From assembly GCA_035513575.1 (NCBI GenBank), contig DATKBW010000204.1:1-64000 (forward strand): DNA of 64,000 nt. Direction: 5' to 3'. Shown here piece by piece: positions 42,461-50,916 of the stretch. Both the position numbers and the translations under genes were made by a program. The notes beneath the pieces are model-generated. The model saw nothing but the letters and a program-made list of their open reading frames with translations, was not told the origin of the DNA and did no database searches. This DNA is from JAHWKI01 sp035513575 (GTDB lineage Bacteria > Gemmatimonadota > Gemmatimonadetes > Longimicrobiales > RSA9). The number at the start of each line of letters is the position of its first letter. The first letter of the stretch is position 1.

Positions 42461-42935
42461 TCCCGTGGAGCGCCCCCCCCGGGTCGCGGTCTGCGGCGCC
42501 GGCGTCTGCGGCCGGGAGCTCGCCGCGGTGGCGGAGGCCGTGGGCAGGGAGCTCGCTCGCGCGGGGGCGGTGCTCCTCTGCGGCGGCCTGGGCGGCGTGA
42601 TGGAGGCGGCCGCGCGCGGAGCGGCGGAGGAAGGGGGGATCGTCGTCGGCGTGCTCCCCGGCCGCGACGCCCGCAACGCCAACCGGCACGTCGGCATCCC
42701 GCTCCCGACAGGGATGGGGGAGGGGCGGAACGTCCTCGTGGTCCGGTTCGCCGAAGCGCTCATCGCCATCGGCGGGGAGTGGGGCACCCTCTCGGAGGTG
42801 GCGCTGGCGCGGAAGATCGATGTGCCCGTCGTGCTCCTACGCCCCGGGCTGACCGCGGGCCTCGACCTGCCGGAAACGACCACGGCGGCGGAGGCCGTGG
42901 CCTGGGCCCTCGACGCGGCGCGACCCACGCCATGA
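42447..42935 (+). CDS. LOG/SLOG-type protein (TIGR00725 family)
   Basis: 162 residues with a Rossmann-like nucleotide-binding fold: VAVCGAGVCG, LLCGGLGGVMEAAARGA (the GGxGGxMxA loop), GVLPG, and IGGEWGTLSEVALA. The family is related to cytokinin-activating LOG hydrolases, but this small branch has no proven reaction. It starts 14 nt inside glpK and overlaps the next gene by 4 nt. Confidence 0.8.
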   Translation: MMGSDPVERPPRVAVCGAGVCGRELAAVAEAVGRELARAGAVLLCGGLGGVMEAAARGAAEEGGIVVGVLPGRDARNANRHVGIPLPTGMGEGRNVLVVRFAEALIAIGGEWGTLSEVALARKIDVPVVLLRPGLTAGLDLPETTTAAEAVAWALDAARPTP

Positions 42936-43258
42936 ACGCCTGCCTCTTCCTCATGGCCGTGCTGGTCGGATGCACGGGCGGGCCGCCGAGCTCCGGGGCG
43001 CGCGACCCGTGGCTGGCCGAGGACAAGCTGCAGCACTTCAGCCTCTCCTTCGGCGCGACCGCCATGGGCTATGGCGGGGCCCGGTTCCTCCTGGAGCCGG
43101 ACGCGGCGCTCGTCACCGCGGGCGCGACCGCCCTGGGGCTCGGAATCGCGAAGGAGCTGATGGATGTCCGCTCCGGCGCGTGGTTCAGCGTCAAGGACCT
43201 GGTCTGGGACGCCGCCGGCGTGGCCCTGGGCCTGACCTTCGCACACCGGATGGAGTGA
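42932..43258 (+). CDS. YfiM-like (DUF2279) small lipoprotein
   Basis: 108 residues. A short lipoprotein signal ends at Cys14 (LMAVLVGC). The mature part has WLAEDKLQHFSLSFG and ends in a Gly/Ala-rich membrane-like helix and FSVKDLVWDAAGVALGL, resembling YfiM/DUF2279 (DKLQHF followed by KDLxxDxxG). Function is unknown. It is the seventh gene of the unbroken glmM run. Confidence 0.7.
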   Translation: MNACLFLMAVLVGCTGGPPSSGARDPWLAEDKLQHFSLSFGATAMGYGGARFLLEPDAALVTAGATALGLGIAKELMDVRSGAWFSVKDLVWDAAGVALGLTFAHRME

Positions 43259-43260
43259 CC

Positions 43261-43494
43261 ATGGCGGAGACCCTCCTCATCGTGGCCCTGGGCGTCATCG
43301 TCCTCGCGGCCGTCGGCTACCCCGTCATCGCCGGCCGCCCCCGCTTCGAGGACGAGGCGACGCTCGACGCCGAGGTGGCCCGCTATCGCCAGGCCCTCGC
43401 GGCGGGAACCGTCTGCCCGCGCTGCCGCTTCCCCAACCGGGAGGGGAGCCGGTATTGCGCCGAGTGCGGCCGGGATCTGACCGCCGCCGACTGA
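43261..43494 (+). CDS. Membrane-anchored zinc-ribbon protein
   Basis: 77 residues. One N-terminal membrane helix (TLLIVALGVIVLAAVGYPVIAG, in part), an acidic helix, then CPRC...CAEC, a two-CxxC zinc ribbon (about residues 56-71). It begins 2 nt after the previous stop. Similar small ribbon proteins occur in many genomes with no known role. Confidence 0.7.
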   Translation: MAETLLIVALGVIVLAAVGYPVIAGRPRFEDEATLDAEVARYRQALAAGTVCPRCRFPNREGSRYCAECGRDLTAAD

Positions 43495-43523
43495 TCGCCG
43501 CCGCCCGTGGGTCGGCGCGCGGC

Positions 43524-43552
43524 TTGCAGTCCGGGGAGCGGCGCCGTCTCTT
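43524..43552 (+). promoter_or_regulatory. Promoter for superoxide dismutase
   Basis: TTGCAG (43524-43529), 17-nt spacer, TCTCTT (43547-43552). The leader of about 45 nt ends in GGAGGAG at 43591-43597. Confidence 0.4.
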
Positions 43553-43602
43553 TGCATCACGGCAATCGATTCTTGACATCAGGCCCCACGGGAGGAGCCC
43601 CA

Positions 43603-44214
43603 ATGGCGTATCCATTCAAGCTGCCCGACCTGCCCTATTCCTTCGACGCGCTGGAGCCCCACATCGACGCGCGCACCATGGAAATCCATCACGGCAAGCA
43701 CCACCAGGGATACACGGACAAGCTGAACGCGGCGATCGAGAAGCACGCGGACTGGCAGGACCGTTCGATCTCGGACATCCTGCGCAATATCAAGAAGGTC
43801 CCGGAGGACATCCGCACCGCCGTCCGCAACAACGGGGGCGGGTACGCGAACCACGACATGTTCTGGAAGATCATGTCCCCGGACGGCGGTGGTGAGCCCG
43901 GCGGGAAGCTGGCGGACGCCATCAAGAGCGCCTTCGGGTCCTTCAACGATTTCAAGCAGCAGCTCAGCGACACCGCGGCGGGCCAGTTCGGGAGCGGCTG
44001 GGGGTGGCTGGTGAAGAGCGGCGGCGGCGTCAAGGCGTATTCGACGCCGAACCAGGACAGCCCCTACATGAACGGCGATGTCCCGCTCCTGGGCGTGGAC
44101 GTCTGGGAGCACGCCTACTACCTCAAGTACCAGAACAAGCGGGCGGACTACCTCCAGGCGTGGTGGAACGTGGTGGACTGGGACGCCGTCGCCGAGCGGT
44201 ACGCCGACGCCTGA
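43603..44214 (+). CDS. Fe/Mn superoxide dismutase
   Basis: 203 residues. YPFKLPDLPYSFDALEP, EIHHGKHHQGY (first metal His), YANHDMFW (second), and DVWEHAYYLKYQN (Asp and third His) complete the metal site. It disproportionates superoxide; Fe or Mn preference cannot be fixed from these motifs. I start at ATG 43603 (MAYPFKLP) after GGAGGAG; the upstream frame is noncoding. Confidence 0.95.
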   Translation: MAYPFKLPDLPYSFDALEPHIDARTMEIHHGKHHQGYTDKLNAAIEKHADWQDRSISDILRNIKKVPEDIRTAVRNNGGGYANHDMFWKIMSPDGGGEPGGKLADAIKSAFGSFNDFKQQLSDTAAGQFGSGWGWLVKSGGGVKAYSTPNQDSPYMNGDVPLLGVDVWEHAYYLKYQNKRADYLQAWWNVVDWDAVAERYADA

Positions 44215-44235
44215 GGCCACCGGCATGATCCGGCC

Positions 44236-45261
44236 GTGATCGACCTTCGCAGCGACACGGTCACCCGGCCGACCTCCGCGATGCGGGACGCCATCGCCCG
44301 GGCCGACGTGGGGGATGACGCGCTCGGGGATGATCCCACGGTCCGCCGACTCGAGGAGCGCATCGCGGCGCTGCTGGGGAAGGAGAGGGCGCTCTTCTTC
44401 CCCAGTGGCATCATGGCCAACGAGACGGCCGTGATCGTCCTCGGCCGTCCCGGCACCGAAGCGGTCGTCGATGGCGGCGCCCACGTCCTGGACTGGGAGG
44501 AGGGGGCCGCGGCGGCGTGGGCGGGGATGCAGCTGCGCCCCGCCGCCACCGGCGACGACGAGCTGGGCGCCGCCGCCGTCCGCGCGGCGATCCGGCCCGC
44601 CAGCCCCTACCAGCCGCGCACCTCGCTGATCTGCGTCGAGAACACCCACAACGCCAGGGGCGGCGCCGTCATCCCCCTGGAGACGCTCCAGGAGATCCGG
44701 GGCGTCGCGGACGAGCACGGGCTGCCCATCCACCTGGACGGCGCCCGCCTGTGGAACGCCAGCGCCGCCACCGGCATCGCACCGGTCGAATACGCGGCCA
44801 CGGCCGACACCGTGATGGTCACCCTTTCCAAGGGGCTCGGCTGCCCCGTCGGCTCAATGCTCGCGGGAGCCCGGACGGTCATGGAGGAAGCGTGGCGTGT
44901 CCGCCGGCGGCTCGGCGGCGCGATGCGCCAGGCCGGGCTCCTCGCCGCCGCCGGCCTCTTCGCGCTCGATCACCACCTCGACCGCCTGGTCGACGACCAC
45001 CGCCGGGCTACTCTCCTCGCCAGCCTCGTCGAACACCTCGATGGCGCCCGCGTCGCGCGTCCGGAAACCAACATCGTCATGATCGATCTCTTGCGCGGGG
45101 ACACCGACGCGGCAACAGTTGTAGCCCAACTGGCCGGGCGCGGCGTACGGATGAGCGCATTCTCTCCCCGTCGCCTGCGCGCCGTCACCCACATGGACGT
45201 GGACGACGATGGGATCCGCGCCGCGGCCCGTGCGCTGGCCGATGTCCTCGCGGCACCGTGA
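44236..45261 (+). CDS. ltaE: Low-specificity L-threonine aldolase
   Basis: 341 residues, PLP-dependent. IDLRSDTVTRPT is the family N-terminus, FFPSGIMAN, ENTHNARGG, HLDGARLWNA (PLP-binding Asp) and the Schiff-base Lys199 in TLSKGLGCPVG. It cleaves L-threonine or allo-threonine to glycine and acetaldehyde. The GTG start lies 21 nt after the superoxide dismutase; a weak ribosome site suggests read-through. Confidence 0.93.
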   Translation: MIDLRSDTVTRPTSAMRDAIARADVGDDALGDDPTVRRLEERIAALLGKERALFFPSGIMANETAVIVLGRPGTEAVVDGGAHVLDWEEGAAAAWAGMQLRPAATGDDELGAAAVRAAIRPASPYQPRTSLICVENTHNARGGAVIPLETLQEIRGVADEHGLPIHLDGARLWNASAATGIAPVEYAATADTVMVTLSKGLGCPVGSMLAGARTVMEEAWRVRRRLGGAMRQAGLLAAAGLFALDHHLDRLVDDHRRATLLASLVEHLDGARVARPETNIVMIDLLRGDTDAATVVAQLAGRGVRMSAFSPRRLRAVTHMDVDDDGIRAAARALADVLAAP

Positions 45262-45275
45262 ACCAAGGAGATCCG

Positions 45276-45797
45276 ATGACCAGACTCATCCTCGCCCTCC
45301 CGGTCGCGATCCTCGCCCTCGCCGCCTGCGCGGGCGGACCACCGCCGGCGTCGGGGCTCGAGACGGTCATCGTCGATACCGTCGTGGTCACCCGCGAGAT
45401 CGTTCCCGCGCTCCCCCAGGGACGCGCCGCAACGATCTGCCTGGCCAGCGGCCAGAGCATCGAGATCCGCCTCGGCGCGGCGGGCGATACGCTGATCGGG
45501 CCGCAGCGCGTCCGCATGGTGGACCTCGGGCCCGGCATCGGCTTCGTCGGCGACTACGCAGGCAATGAGGGCTGGTTCATCAACGACGACGCCATCACCT
45601 TCGACCGTCGCCGGTTCAGCAAGTTCGGCCAGCCCCAGGCCCGGGAGTGCGCGTCCATGAAGATCGTCGGCGACTTCGACGGCGTGAACCTCTTCGCCGA
45701 GACCGCCGCTTCCGCACCCTTCGCCGTCCTCTACGTCCCCGTGCGCCCGGGCGTCTTCCAGTCCTACCAGTCCCAGGTGGGGCGCGTTCGAGGCTGA
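45276..45797 (+). CDS. Lipoprotein, unknown function
   Basis: 173 residues. MTRLILALPVAILALAAC is a lipoprotein signal (Cys18). The mature part has several beta strands (TVIVDTVVVTREIVP, QSIEIRLGAAGDTLIG, GIGFVGDYAGNEGWF) and two later Cys. The ATG has AAGGAGA upstream, 14 nt after the aldolase stop. A hairpin terminator follows at 45821. Confidence 0.7.
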   Translation: MTRLILALPVAILALAACAGGPPPASGLETVIVDTVVVTREIVPALPQGRAATICLASGQSIEIRLGAAGDTLIGPQRVRMVDLGPGIGFVGDYAGNEGWFINDDAITFDRRRFSKFGQPQARECASMKIVGDFDGVNLFAETAASAPFAVLYVPVRPGVFQSYQSQVGRVRG

Positions 45798-45820
45798 GCT
45801 CCGCACGCTGCCGGGGATCG

Positions 45821-45847
45821 AACGGCCTCCCGCCCCGGGGGGCCGTT
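45821..45847 (+). terminator. Terminator after lipoprotein gene
   Basis: Stem AACGGCCTCCC (45821-45831) with GGGGGGCCGTT (45837-45847), 11 bp including one G-T, 5-nt loop, followed by GTCGTTTCC. It separates the sod/aldolase/lipoprotein unit from recA. The rest of 45848-46078 holds the recA control region and no convincing gene. Confidence 0.6.
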
Positions 45848-45870
45848 GTCGTTTCCGTCCGATATGGGCC

Positions 45871-45900
45871 TTGCGGGTCCGGCGGTCGCATCGGTATAGT
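45871..45900 (+). promoter_or_regulatory. Upstream recA promoter
   Basis: TTGCGG (45871-45876), 18-nt spacer, TATAGT (45895-45900), the best -10 box in the window. The candidate LexA box starts 2 nt later. The leader to recA would be about 170 nt. Confidence 0.6.
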
Positions 45901-45902
45901 AT

Positions 45903-45919
45903 CTTCGGTTTTTGTTCGG
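45903..45919 (+). promoter_or_regulatory. Candidate LexA (SOS) operator at recA
   Basis: CTTCGGTTTTTGTTCGG at the expected transcript start. It contains CTTC-N7-GTTC, like the alphaproteobacterial LexA box, and differs at one base from the UvrC-like nuclease promoter element at 29194-29210. Confidence 0.6.
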
Positions 45920-45989
45920 AGGGCAGCGGCCGATCCGCGCATGGACTCGACTCGATCCGCCCTTCACCGGTGGGCGGGCGGGGGCGATC

Positions 45990-46018
45990 TTTTGCGGGTC
46001 GCGGGTTGCCCCTACCTT
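45990..46018 (+). promoter_or_regulatory. Possible second recA promoter
   Basis: TACCTT (46013-46018) with TTTTGC (45990-45995) at 17 nt, or TTGCGG (45992-45997) at 15 nt. The -10 matches the window consensus but the -35 is poor. Leader about 54 nt. Confidence 0.35.
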
Positions 46019-46078
46019 GGGACGGGGCCCGCGCCCCACTTTCCGGGGACTCCAATGATCCAGTTCACAGGTGGAGCG

Positions 46079-47131
46079 ATGGCCACGGCCGAGCTGACGA
46101 AGGAAAAGGAGAAGGCGCTGAACGTCGCGATCCAGCAGATCGAGCGGGCGTACGGGAAGGGCTCGATCATGCGGATGGGGATCGACGGTGCCAAGATCGA
46201 GGTCGCCTGCATTCCGACGGGGGCGATCAACCTGGACGCGGCCATCGGGATCGGAGGCATCCCGCGGGGCCGGATGACGGAGATCTACGGCCCGGAGTCG
46301 AGCGGCAAGACCACGCTGTGCCTGCACGTGATCGCGAACGCGCAGAAGGCCGGGGGGGTGGCGGCGTTCGTGGACGCGGAGCACGCGCTGGACATCGAGT
46401 ACGCGCGGAAGCTGGGGGTGGACGTGGACAGCCTGCTGGTGAGCCAGCCGGACACGGGGGAGCAGGCGCTGGAGATCACGGAGGTGCTGATCCGGTCCGG
46501 GGCGATCGACGTGGTGGTGATCGACTCGGTGGCGGCGCTGGTGCCGCGGGCGGAGATCGAGGGGGAGATGGGTGACAGCCACGTGGGGTTGCAGGCGCGA
46601 CTGATGAGCCAGGCGCTGCGGAAGCTGACGGGTGCGGTGAACCGGTCCCGGACGTCGGTGGTGTTCACGAACCAGATCCGGGAGAAGATCGGGGTGATGT
46701 TCGGGAATCCGGAGACGACGACGGGAGGCCGGGCGCTGAAGTTCTACGCGAGCCTGCGGATGGACATCCGGCGGATCGGCGCGATCAAGGACGGCCAGGA
46801 GCTGGTGGGGAACCGGACGCGGGTGAAGGTGGTGAAGAACAAGATGGCGCCACCGTTCCGGCAGGCGGAGTTCGACATCATGTACGACGAGGGGATCAGC
46901 CACACGGGTCTGCTGATCGACCTGGGCTCGGAGCTGAACATCGTGGACAAGTCGGGGGCGTGGTACTCGTACGGCGAGACGCGTCTCGGACAGGGCCGCG
47001 AAAACGCGAAGGTCTTCCTGCGGGAGAACGAGGATCTGTCGAAGGAGATCGAGGCGCGGGTGAGGAGCGAGCTGGGGATGTCGAAAGGGCAGGCGGCGAC
47101 CGAGGACAGCGACGCGGGGGCGGACGACTGA
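46079..47131 (+). CDS. recA: RecA recombinase
   Basis: 350 residues. QQIERAYGKGSIMRMG, GPESSGKTTL (Walker A, about 66-75), MGDSHVGLQARLMSQALRKL (L1 region), FTNQIREKIGVMFGNPETTTGG (L2, in part) and an acidic C-terminus (EDSDAGADD). It forms filaments on single-stranded DNA for recombination and triggers LexA self-cleavage. I start at ATG 46079 after GGTGGAGCG; an in-frame ATG at 46055 would add eight residues (MIQFTGGA) and cannot be excluded. It is followed by a strong hairpin. Confidence 0.97.
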   Translation: MATAELTKEKEKALNVAIQQIERAYGKGSIMRMGIDGAKIEVACIPTGAINLDAAIGIGGIPRGRMTEIYGPESSGKTTLCLHVIANAQKAGGVAAFVDAEHALDIEYARKLGVDVDSLLVSQPDTGEQALEITEVLIRSGAIDVVVIDSVAALVPRAEIEGEMGDSHVGLQARLMSQALRKLTGAVNRSRTSVVFTNQIREKIGVMFGNPETTTGGRALKFYASLRMDIRRIGAIKDGQELVGNRTRVKVVKNKMAPPFRQAEFDIMYDEGISHTGLLIDLGSELNIVDKSGAWYSYGETRLGQGRENAKVFLRENEDLSKEIEARVRSELGMSKGQAATEDSDAGADD

Positions 47132-47157
47132 CCCTGCCGGGGACGGCACGGGATGGC

Positions 47158-47194
47158 AGAGCGCCGCCGGCGGATGTTCGCCCGGCGGCGCTCT
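47158..47194 (+). terminator. recA terminator hairpin
   Basis: Perfect 13-bp stem AGAGCGCCGCCGG (47158-47170) with CCGGCGGCGCTCT (47182-47194), 11-nt loop, 26 nt after the recA stop. It has no U-tract, as is common in very GC-rich genomes. Confidence 0.65.
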
Positions 47195-47240
47195 CCGCAT
47201 GGAAGGCGTCGGTCAGGATCGCTCCGGGCGGCTTGGCGGC

Positions 47241-47270
47241 TTCGCGCCCGCCTGTGCGTCATCCTATATT
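47241..47270 (+). promoter_or_regulatory. Candidate alaS promoter
   Basis: TTCGCG (47241-47246), 18-nt spacer, TATATT (47265-47270). The -10 is strong, the -35 weak. Leader about 36 nt to ATG 47313. Confidence 0.4.
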
Positions 47271-47312
47271 GGGGCGCCCGGCGGTAGAAGGGCGACCACA
47301 ACACGGAACGGC

Positions 47313-49997
47313 ATGAAGTCCGACGATATCCGCAGGAAATTCCTCGAGTTCTTCGAGCGGAACGGCCACGAGATCCGGCCGAGCTCTCCGCTCGTTCCGA
47401 AGGACGATCCCACGCTGATGTTCGCGAATGCGGGGATGGTCCAGTTCAAGCGCGTGTTCCTGGGCGAGGAGTCGCTGGGGACCCGCCGGGCCACCACCTC
47501 GCAGAAGTGCCTGCGGGTGAGCGGGAAGCACAACGACCTCGAGGAGGTGGGGCGGACGGCGCGGCACCACACGTTCTTCGAAATGCTCGGCAACTTCTCG
47601 TTCGGGGACTACTTCAAGCGGGAGGCGATCGACTTCGCGTGGCGGCTGTTCACGGAGGAGTACGGGCTCCCGGAGGAGCGGCTCTGGGCGACCGTCCACC
47701 ATTCGGACGACGAGGCGTTCGCCCTCTGGCAGGAGGTCACGGGGCTCCCCGGGAGCCGGATCTTCCGCCTGGGGGACAAGGACAACTGCTGGCAGATGGG
47801 GGACACCGGCCCCTGCGGGCCCTGCTCGGAGATCCATTTCGACATGCGTCCGGAGGGGGAACGCGGGACGGACCTGGACGCGGCGGCGTTCGAGGCCAGG
47901 GGGGAGGCGGGTGAGTTCCTCGAGCTCTGGAACCTGGTCTTCATGCAGTACAACCGGGACGCGGACGGGGAGCTGCACGCGCTCCCCGAGCCGTCCATCG
48001 ACACGGGGGCCGGGCTGGAGCGGATCGCCAGCGTGCTCCAGGGGAAGGACACGAACTACGAGACCGACCTGTTCCTCCCGTTGATCGAGCGGGTGGCCCG
48101 GGTGGTCGGGCGGCCGTACGACCGGGACAGCGAGGAGGGGTTCTCGTACCGGGTCCTCGCGGACCACGCGCGTGCCACCGCGTTCCTGCTGGCGGACGGG
48201 GTGTTCCCGAGCAACGCCGAGCGGGGCTACGTGCTCCGCCGCATCATGCGGCGCGGGATCCGCCACGCGTGGCTCCTGGGCCGGCGGGAGCCGACGCTGG
48301 TGGAGGTGGTGGACCAGGTGGTCGACCGGATGGGGGGAGCGTACCCGGAGCTGCGGGAACGGCGCGAGCACCTGCTGCGCGCCACCCGCGCGGAGGAGGA
48401 GCGGTTCCTGGCCACGATCGACGAGGGGATGACCCGGTTCGACAAGATTGCTCCCCCAAGCACAGGGAAGACCGTCAAACTGCCGGTCGCCAAGGCAAAG
48501 GCGACCGCCGGAACCATGGTGATATCGGGCGAGGACGTTTTCCGCCTGTACGACACCTACGGCTTCCCGCTCGACCTGACCCAGCTCATGGCCGAGGAGC
48601 GGGGCTACGGGGTCGACCTGGAAGGCTTCGAGGCCGCGCTCGCGGAGCAGCGTCGCCGGTCCCGCGCGGACCGTGACGCGGCCGGGATCGCGCACGGGGA
48701 CGAGCTCGCCCACGGCTGGACCACCCTCGGGGAGGAGGAGCAGGAGTTCGTCGGCTACGCGGCGACCGACGTCGAGACCGAGGTTCTCGCCTTCCGGCGG
48801 CAGAACGGCCGCGCCGCGCTGCAGCTCCGGGAGAACCCGTTCTACGTCGAGGCCGGCGGGCAGATCAGCGACAGCGGTGAGGTGCTCGGGGACGGCTGGC
48901 GGATGGCGGTGGAGGACGTCCGCCGGGTGGGCGGGCGAGCGGCCGTGATCGGCGATGTGGAAGGGGACTTCCCGGATTCGGATGCGCCGTTCCCGGCCAC
49001 GGCGCGCGTCGCCGGCCGGACGCGGCGGGACACCGAGCGGAACCACACCGCCACGCACCTCCTGCATGCCGCGCTCCGGAAGGTGCTGGGCACCCATGTG
49101 CTCCAGCGGGGGTCGCTGGTGGCGCCCGACCGGCTGCGGTTCGACTTCTCGCACCCGTCGCCGATGACGGCGGAGGAGACCCGGCGCGTCGAGGAGGAGG
49201 TGAATGCGGCCATCCTCGAAGACCAGGACGTGTGCGTCGATTTTCTCGGCTACGACGAGGCCATTCGGAAGGGGGCCATGGCGCTGTTCGGGGAGAAGTA
49301 CGGCGACGTCGTACGCATGATCAGCGTCCCCGGCGTGAGCATGGAGCTGTGCGGAGGCACGCACGTCCGGCATACGGGTGAGATCGGCCTCTTCCGCATC
49401 GTCGGCGAGACGGGGACGGGGGCGGGGGTCCGGCGGATCGAGGCCGTGACGGGGCGCGAGGCCTACCGGATGACGGTTCGTCAGGACCGTCTGCTCCGGG
49501 AGGCCGCGGAGGCGCTGCGGACGCCCCCGGACATGCTGCTGCGCCGGATCGAGCAGCTCCAGGCGGACAACCGGGAGCTGGAGCGCCAGCTCGAGCGGGC
49601 GCGGAGCCAGGGCGCGTCGGACGTGGTGGGACGGCTCGTGGACGGGGCGATGACCGTGGACGGCGCCCGGATCGTCGCGGAGGAGGTCGAGGTGGCCGAC
49701 CAGGCGGAGCTCCGGACCCTCGGCGACCAGCTGCGCGACCGCCTGGGCAGCGGCGTGGTCGTGCTGGCCGCGCGCTCCGACGATCGGATGGCGCTGTTCG
49801 CCGTGGTCACCGACGACCTGATCGGCCGCGGCGTGCGCGCGGACCGGGTGATCCGCAGGATCGCGGAGCTCACGGGCGGCTCCGGTGGCGGCCGGCCCCA
49901 CATGGCGCAGGGCGGGGTGGGCGATCCGGCGCGGGTGGCCGACGCGCTGCGGCACGCGCCGGAGATCGTGCGGGACCTTCTGGGCGAGGGCGCGTGA
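47313..49997 (+). CDS. alaS: Alanyl-tRNA synthetase
   Basis: 894 residues. Aminoacylation core: FFERNGHEIRPSSPLVP, RVSGKHNDLEEVG, NCWQMGDTGPCGPCSEIH (in part). Editing domain: HTATHLLHAAL and CGGTHV zinc motif (C...H). C-terminal: coiled coil, then DHHA1/C-Ala domain ending GGRPHMAQGG. It charges tRNA-Ala and clears Ser/Gly errors. A segment of about 30 residues (48447-48540), rich in Lys, Pro and Thr, just before RLYDTYGFP uses A/T-ending codons more than its surroundings. It starts a long run of overlapping genes. Confidence 0.96.
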   Translation: MKSDDIRRKFLEFFERNGHEIRPSSPLVPKDDPTLMFANAGMVQFKRVFLGEESLGTRRATTSQKCLRVSGKHNDLEEVGRTARHHTFFEMLGNFSFGDYFKREAIDFAWRLFTEEYGLPEERLWATVHHSDDEAFALWQEVTGLPGSRIFRLGDKDNCWQMGDTGPCGPCSEIHFDMRPEGERGTDLDAAAFEARGEAGEFLELWNLVFMQYNRDADGELHALPEPSIDTGAGLERIASVLQGKDTNYETDLFLPLIERVARVVGRPYDRDSEEGFSYRVLADHARATAFLLADGVFPSNAERGYVLRRIMRRGIRHAWLLGRREPTLVEVVDQVVDRMGGAYPELRERREHLLRATRAEEERFLATIDEGMTRFDKIAPPSTGKTVKLPVAKAKATAGTMVISGEDVFRLYDTYGFPLDLTQLMAEERGYGVDLEGFEAALAEQRRRSRADRDAAGIAHGDELAHGWTTLGEEEQEFVGYAATDVETEVLAFRRQNGRAALQLRENPFYVEAGGQISDSGEVLGDGWRMAVEDVRRVGGRAAVIGDVEGDFPDSDAPFPATARVAGRTRRDTERNHTATHLLHAALRKVLGTHVLQRGSLVAPDRLRFDFSHPSPMTAEETRRVEEEVNAAILEDQDVCVDFLGYDEAIRKGAMALFGEKYGDVVRMISVPGVSMELCGGTHVRHTGEIGLFRIVGETGTGAGVRRIEAVTGREAYRMTVRQDRLLREAAEALRTPPDMLLRRIEQLQADNRELERQLERARSQGASDVVGRLVDGAMTVDGARIVAEEVEVADQAELRTLGDQLRDRLGSGVVVLAARSDDRMALFAVVTDDLIGRGVRADRVIRRIAELTGGSGGGRPHMAQGGVGDPARVADALRHAPEIVRDLLGEGA

Positions 49998-50320
49998 GGG
50001 ATCCCGGCCGGTGGCTGGACGCGCGGCGGCCGGCCGCCCCCGCACCGCTGCGCGCCGTCCTGGAGCGTGCGCTGGAAGGGGCCCCGGCGGCGGATGCCGC
50101 CGTAGAGGAGCGGCTCGCGGACGCCGCGCTGGCCACGCTGCGGCAGCTCGCCCGGCATCCTGGCGGCCGCGAAAGCGCGCCCGCGCTCCTCGCGGCGGAT
50201 GCGCTGCTCACGTACGCGTGTGAGGCTGCCGCGGAGCGCGGCCCCGCCGCGCTGGAGGCGCTCACGTCCGGGCTGAGCCCGGAGCGGTTCGACTCCCTCC
50301 TCGAAGAGGGCGCGTCGTGA
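49994..50320 (+). CDS. Hypothetical protein between alaS and gmhA
   Basis: 108 residues, Ala/Leu/Arg-rich and helical (APLRAVLERALEGAPAADAAVEERLADAALATLRQLAR, in part). No motif, signal or membrane helix recognised. GTG start overlaps the alaS stop by 4 nt; its own stop overlaps gmhA by 4 nt, which is the main evidence that it is expressed. Confidence 0.6.
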   Translation: MRDPGRWLDARRPAAPAPLRAVLERALEGAPAADAAVEERLADAALATLRQLARHPGGRESAPALLAADALLTYACEAAAERGPAALEALTSGLSPERFDSLLEEGAS

Positions 50321-50916
50321 CGATTCCGGCGGTGGATGCGGCCACGCAGCAGCTCACGGCGCTGGCGGACCTCGCGACGCGGGTGGCTCGGGAGATGGCC
50401 GGGCAGATCGCCGCGCTCGCGGAGCTGGCGTCGTCGTCGCTGGCGGATGGACACAAGCTGATGTTCTGCGGAAACGGCGGCTCCGCGGCGGATGCGCAGC
50501 ACCTCGCGACGGAGTACGTCGTGCGCTTCCGCGAGGACCGCGGGGCGCTCCCGGCGCTGGCGCTCACCACCGATACGTCGCTGCTCACGGCCGCGGCGAA
50601 CGACTACGGGTTCGAGCACGTGTTCGCGCGACAGGTGGAGGCGCTGGGACGCCCGGGCGACGTCCTGTTCCTGCACTCGACGTCCGGCGAATCGCCGAAC
50701 CTGCTGCGGGCGGCGGAGGTGGCGCGGGGGAAGGGAGTGGTGACGGTGGCCATGCTGGCCCGGGGCGGCGGCGCGCTGGCGGGCGCGGTGGATCATGCGC
50801 TCGTGTTGCCGACGCGGGAGGGCGCCCGAGCCCAGGAGCTTCACCTCGCGATCGGCCACATCATCTGCGCGGTGGCGGAGGAACGCCTGAATGCTCGAAA
50901 TCGATCTCGGGGGTAA
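50317..50916 (+). CDS. gmhA: Phosphoheptose isomerase (GmhA-type SIS protein)
   Basis: 199 residues. FCGNGGSAADAQHLATEYVVRF and ALTTDTSLLTAAANDYGFE are GmhA signatures (SIS loop and active-site Asp/Asn), HSTSGESPN the phosphate loop, and LHLAIGHIICAVAE the C-terminal His region. It converts sedoheptulose-7-phosphate to heptose-7-phosphate for ADP-heptose, which predicts heptose in the outer-membrane lipopolysaccharide or in glycoproteins. Overlaps the SDR gene by 26 nt. Confidence 0.87.
   Translation: MTIPAVDAATQQLTALADLATRVAREMAGQIAALAELASSSLADGHKLMFCGNGGSAADAQHLATEYVVRFREDRGALPALALTTDTSLLTAAANDYGFEHVFARQVEALGRPGDVLFLHSTSGESPNLLRAAEVARGKGVVTVAMLARGGGALAGAVDHALVLPTREGARAQELHLAIGHIICAVAEERLNARNRSRG

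Noticed and set aside
43574..43579. TTGACA in the superoxide dismutase leader, a perfect -35
   Set aside because: Only 23 nt separate it from the ATG, leaving no place for a -10 box and transcript start before the gene.
45942..46078. Possible N-terminal extension of RecA or a leader peptide (ATG 45942)
   Set aside because: Residues before MIQFTGG do not resemble RecA and cross the second -10 box; no ribosome binding site before ATG 45942.
47259..50045. 928-codon minus-strand frame opposite alaS
   Set aside because: Antisense shadow of alanyl-tRNA synthetase; product is Arg/His/Pro/Val-rich and not protein-like.
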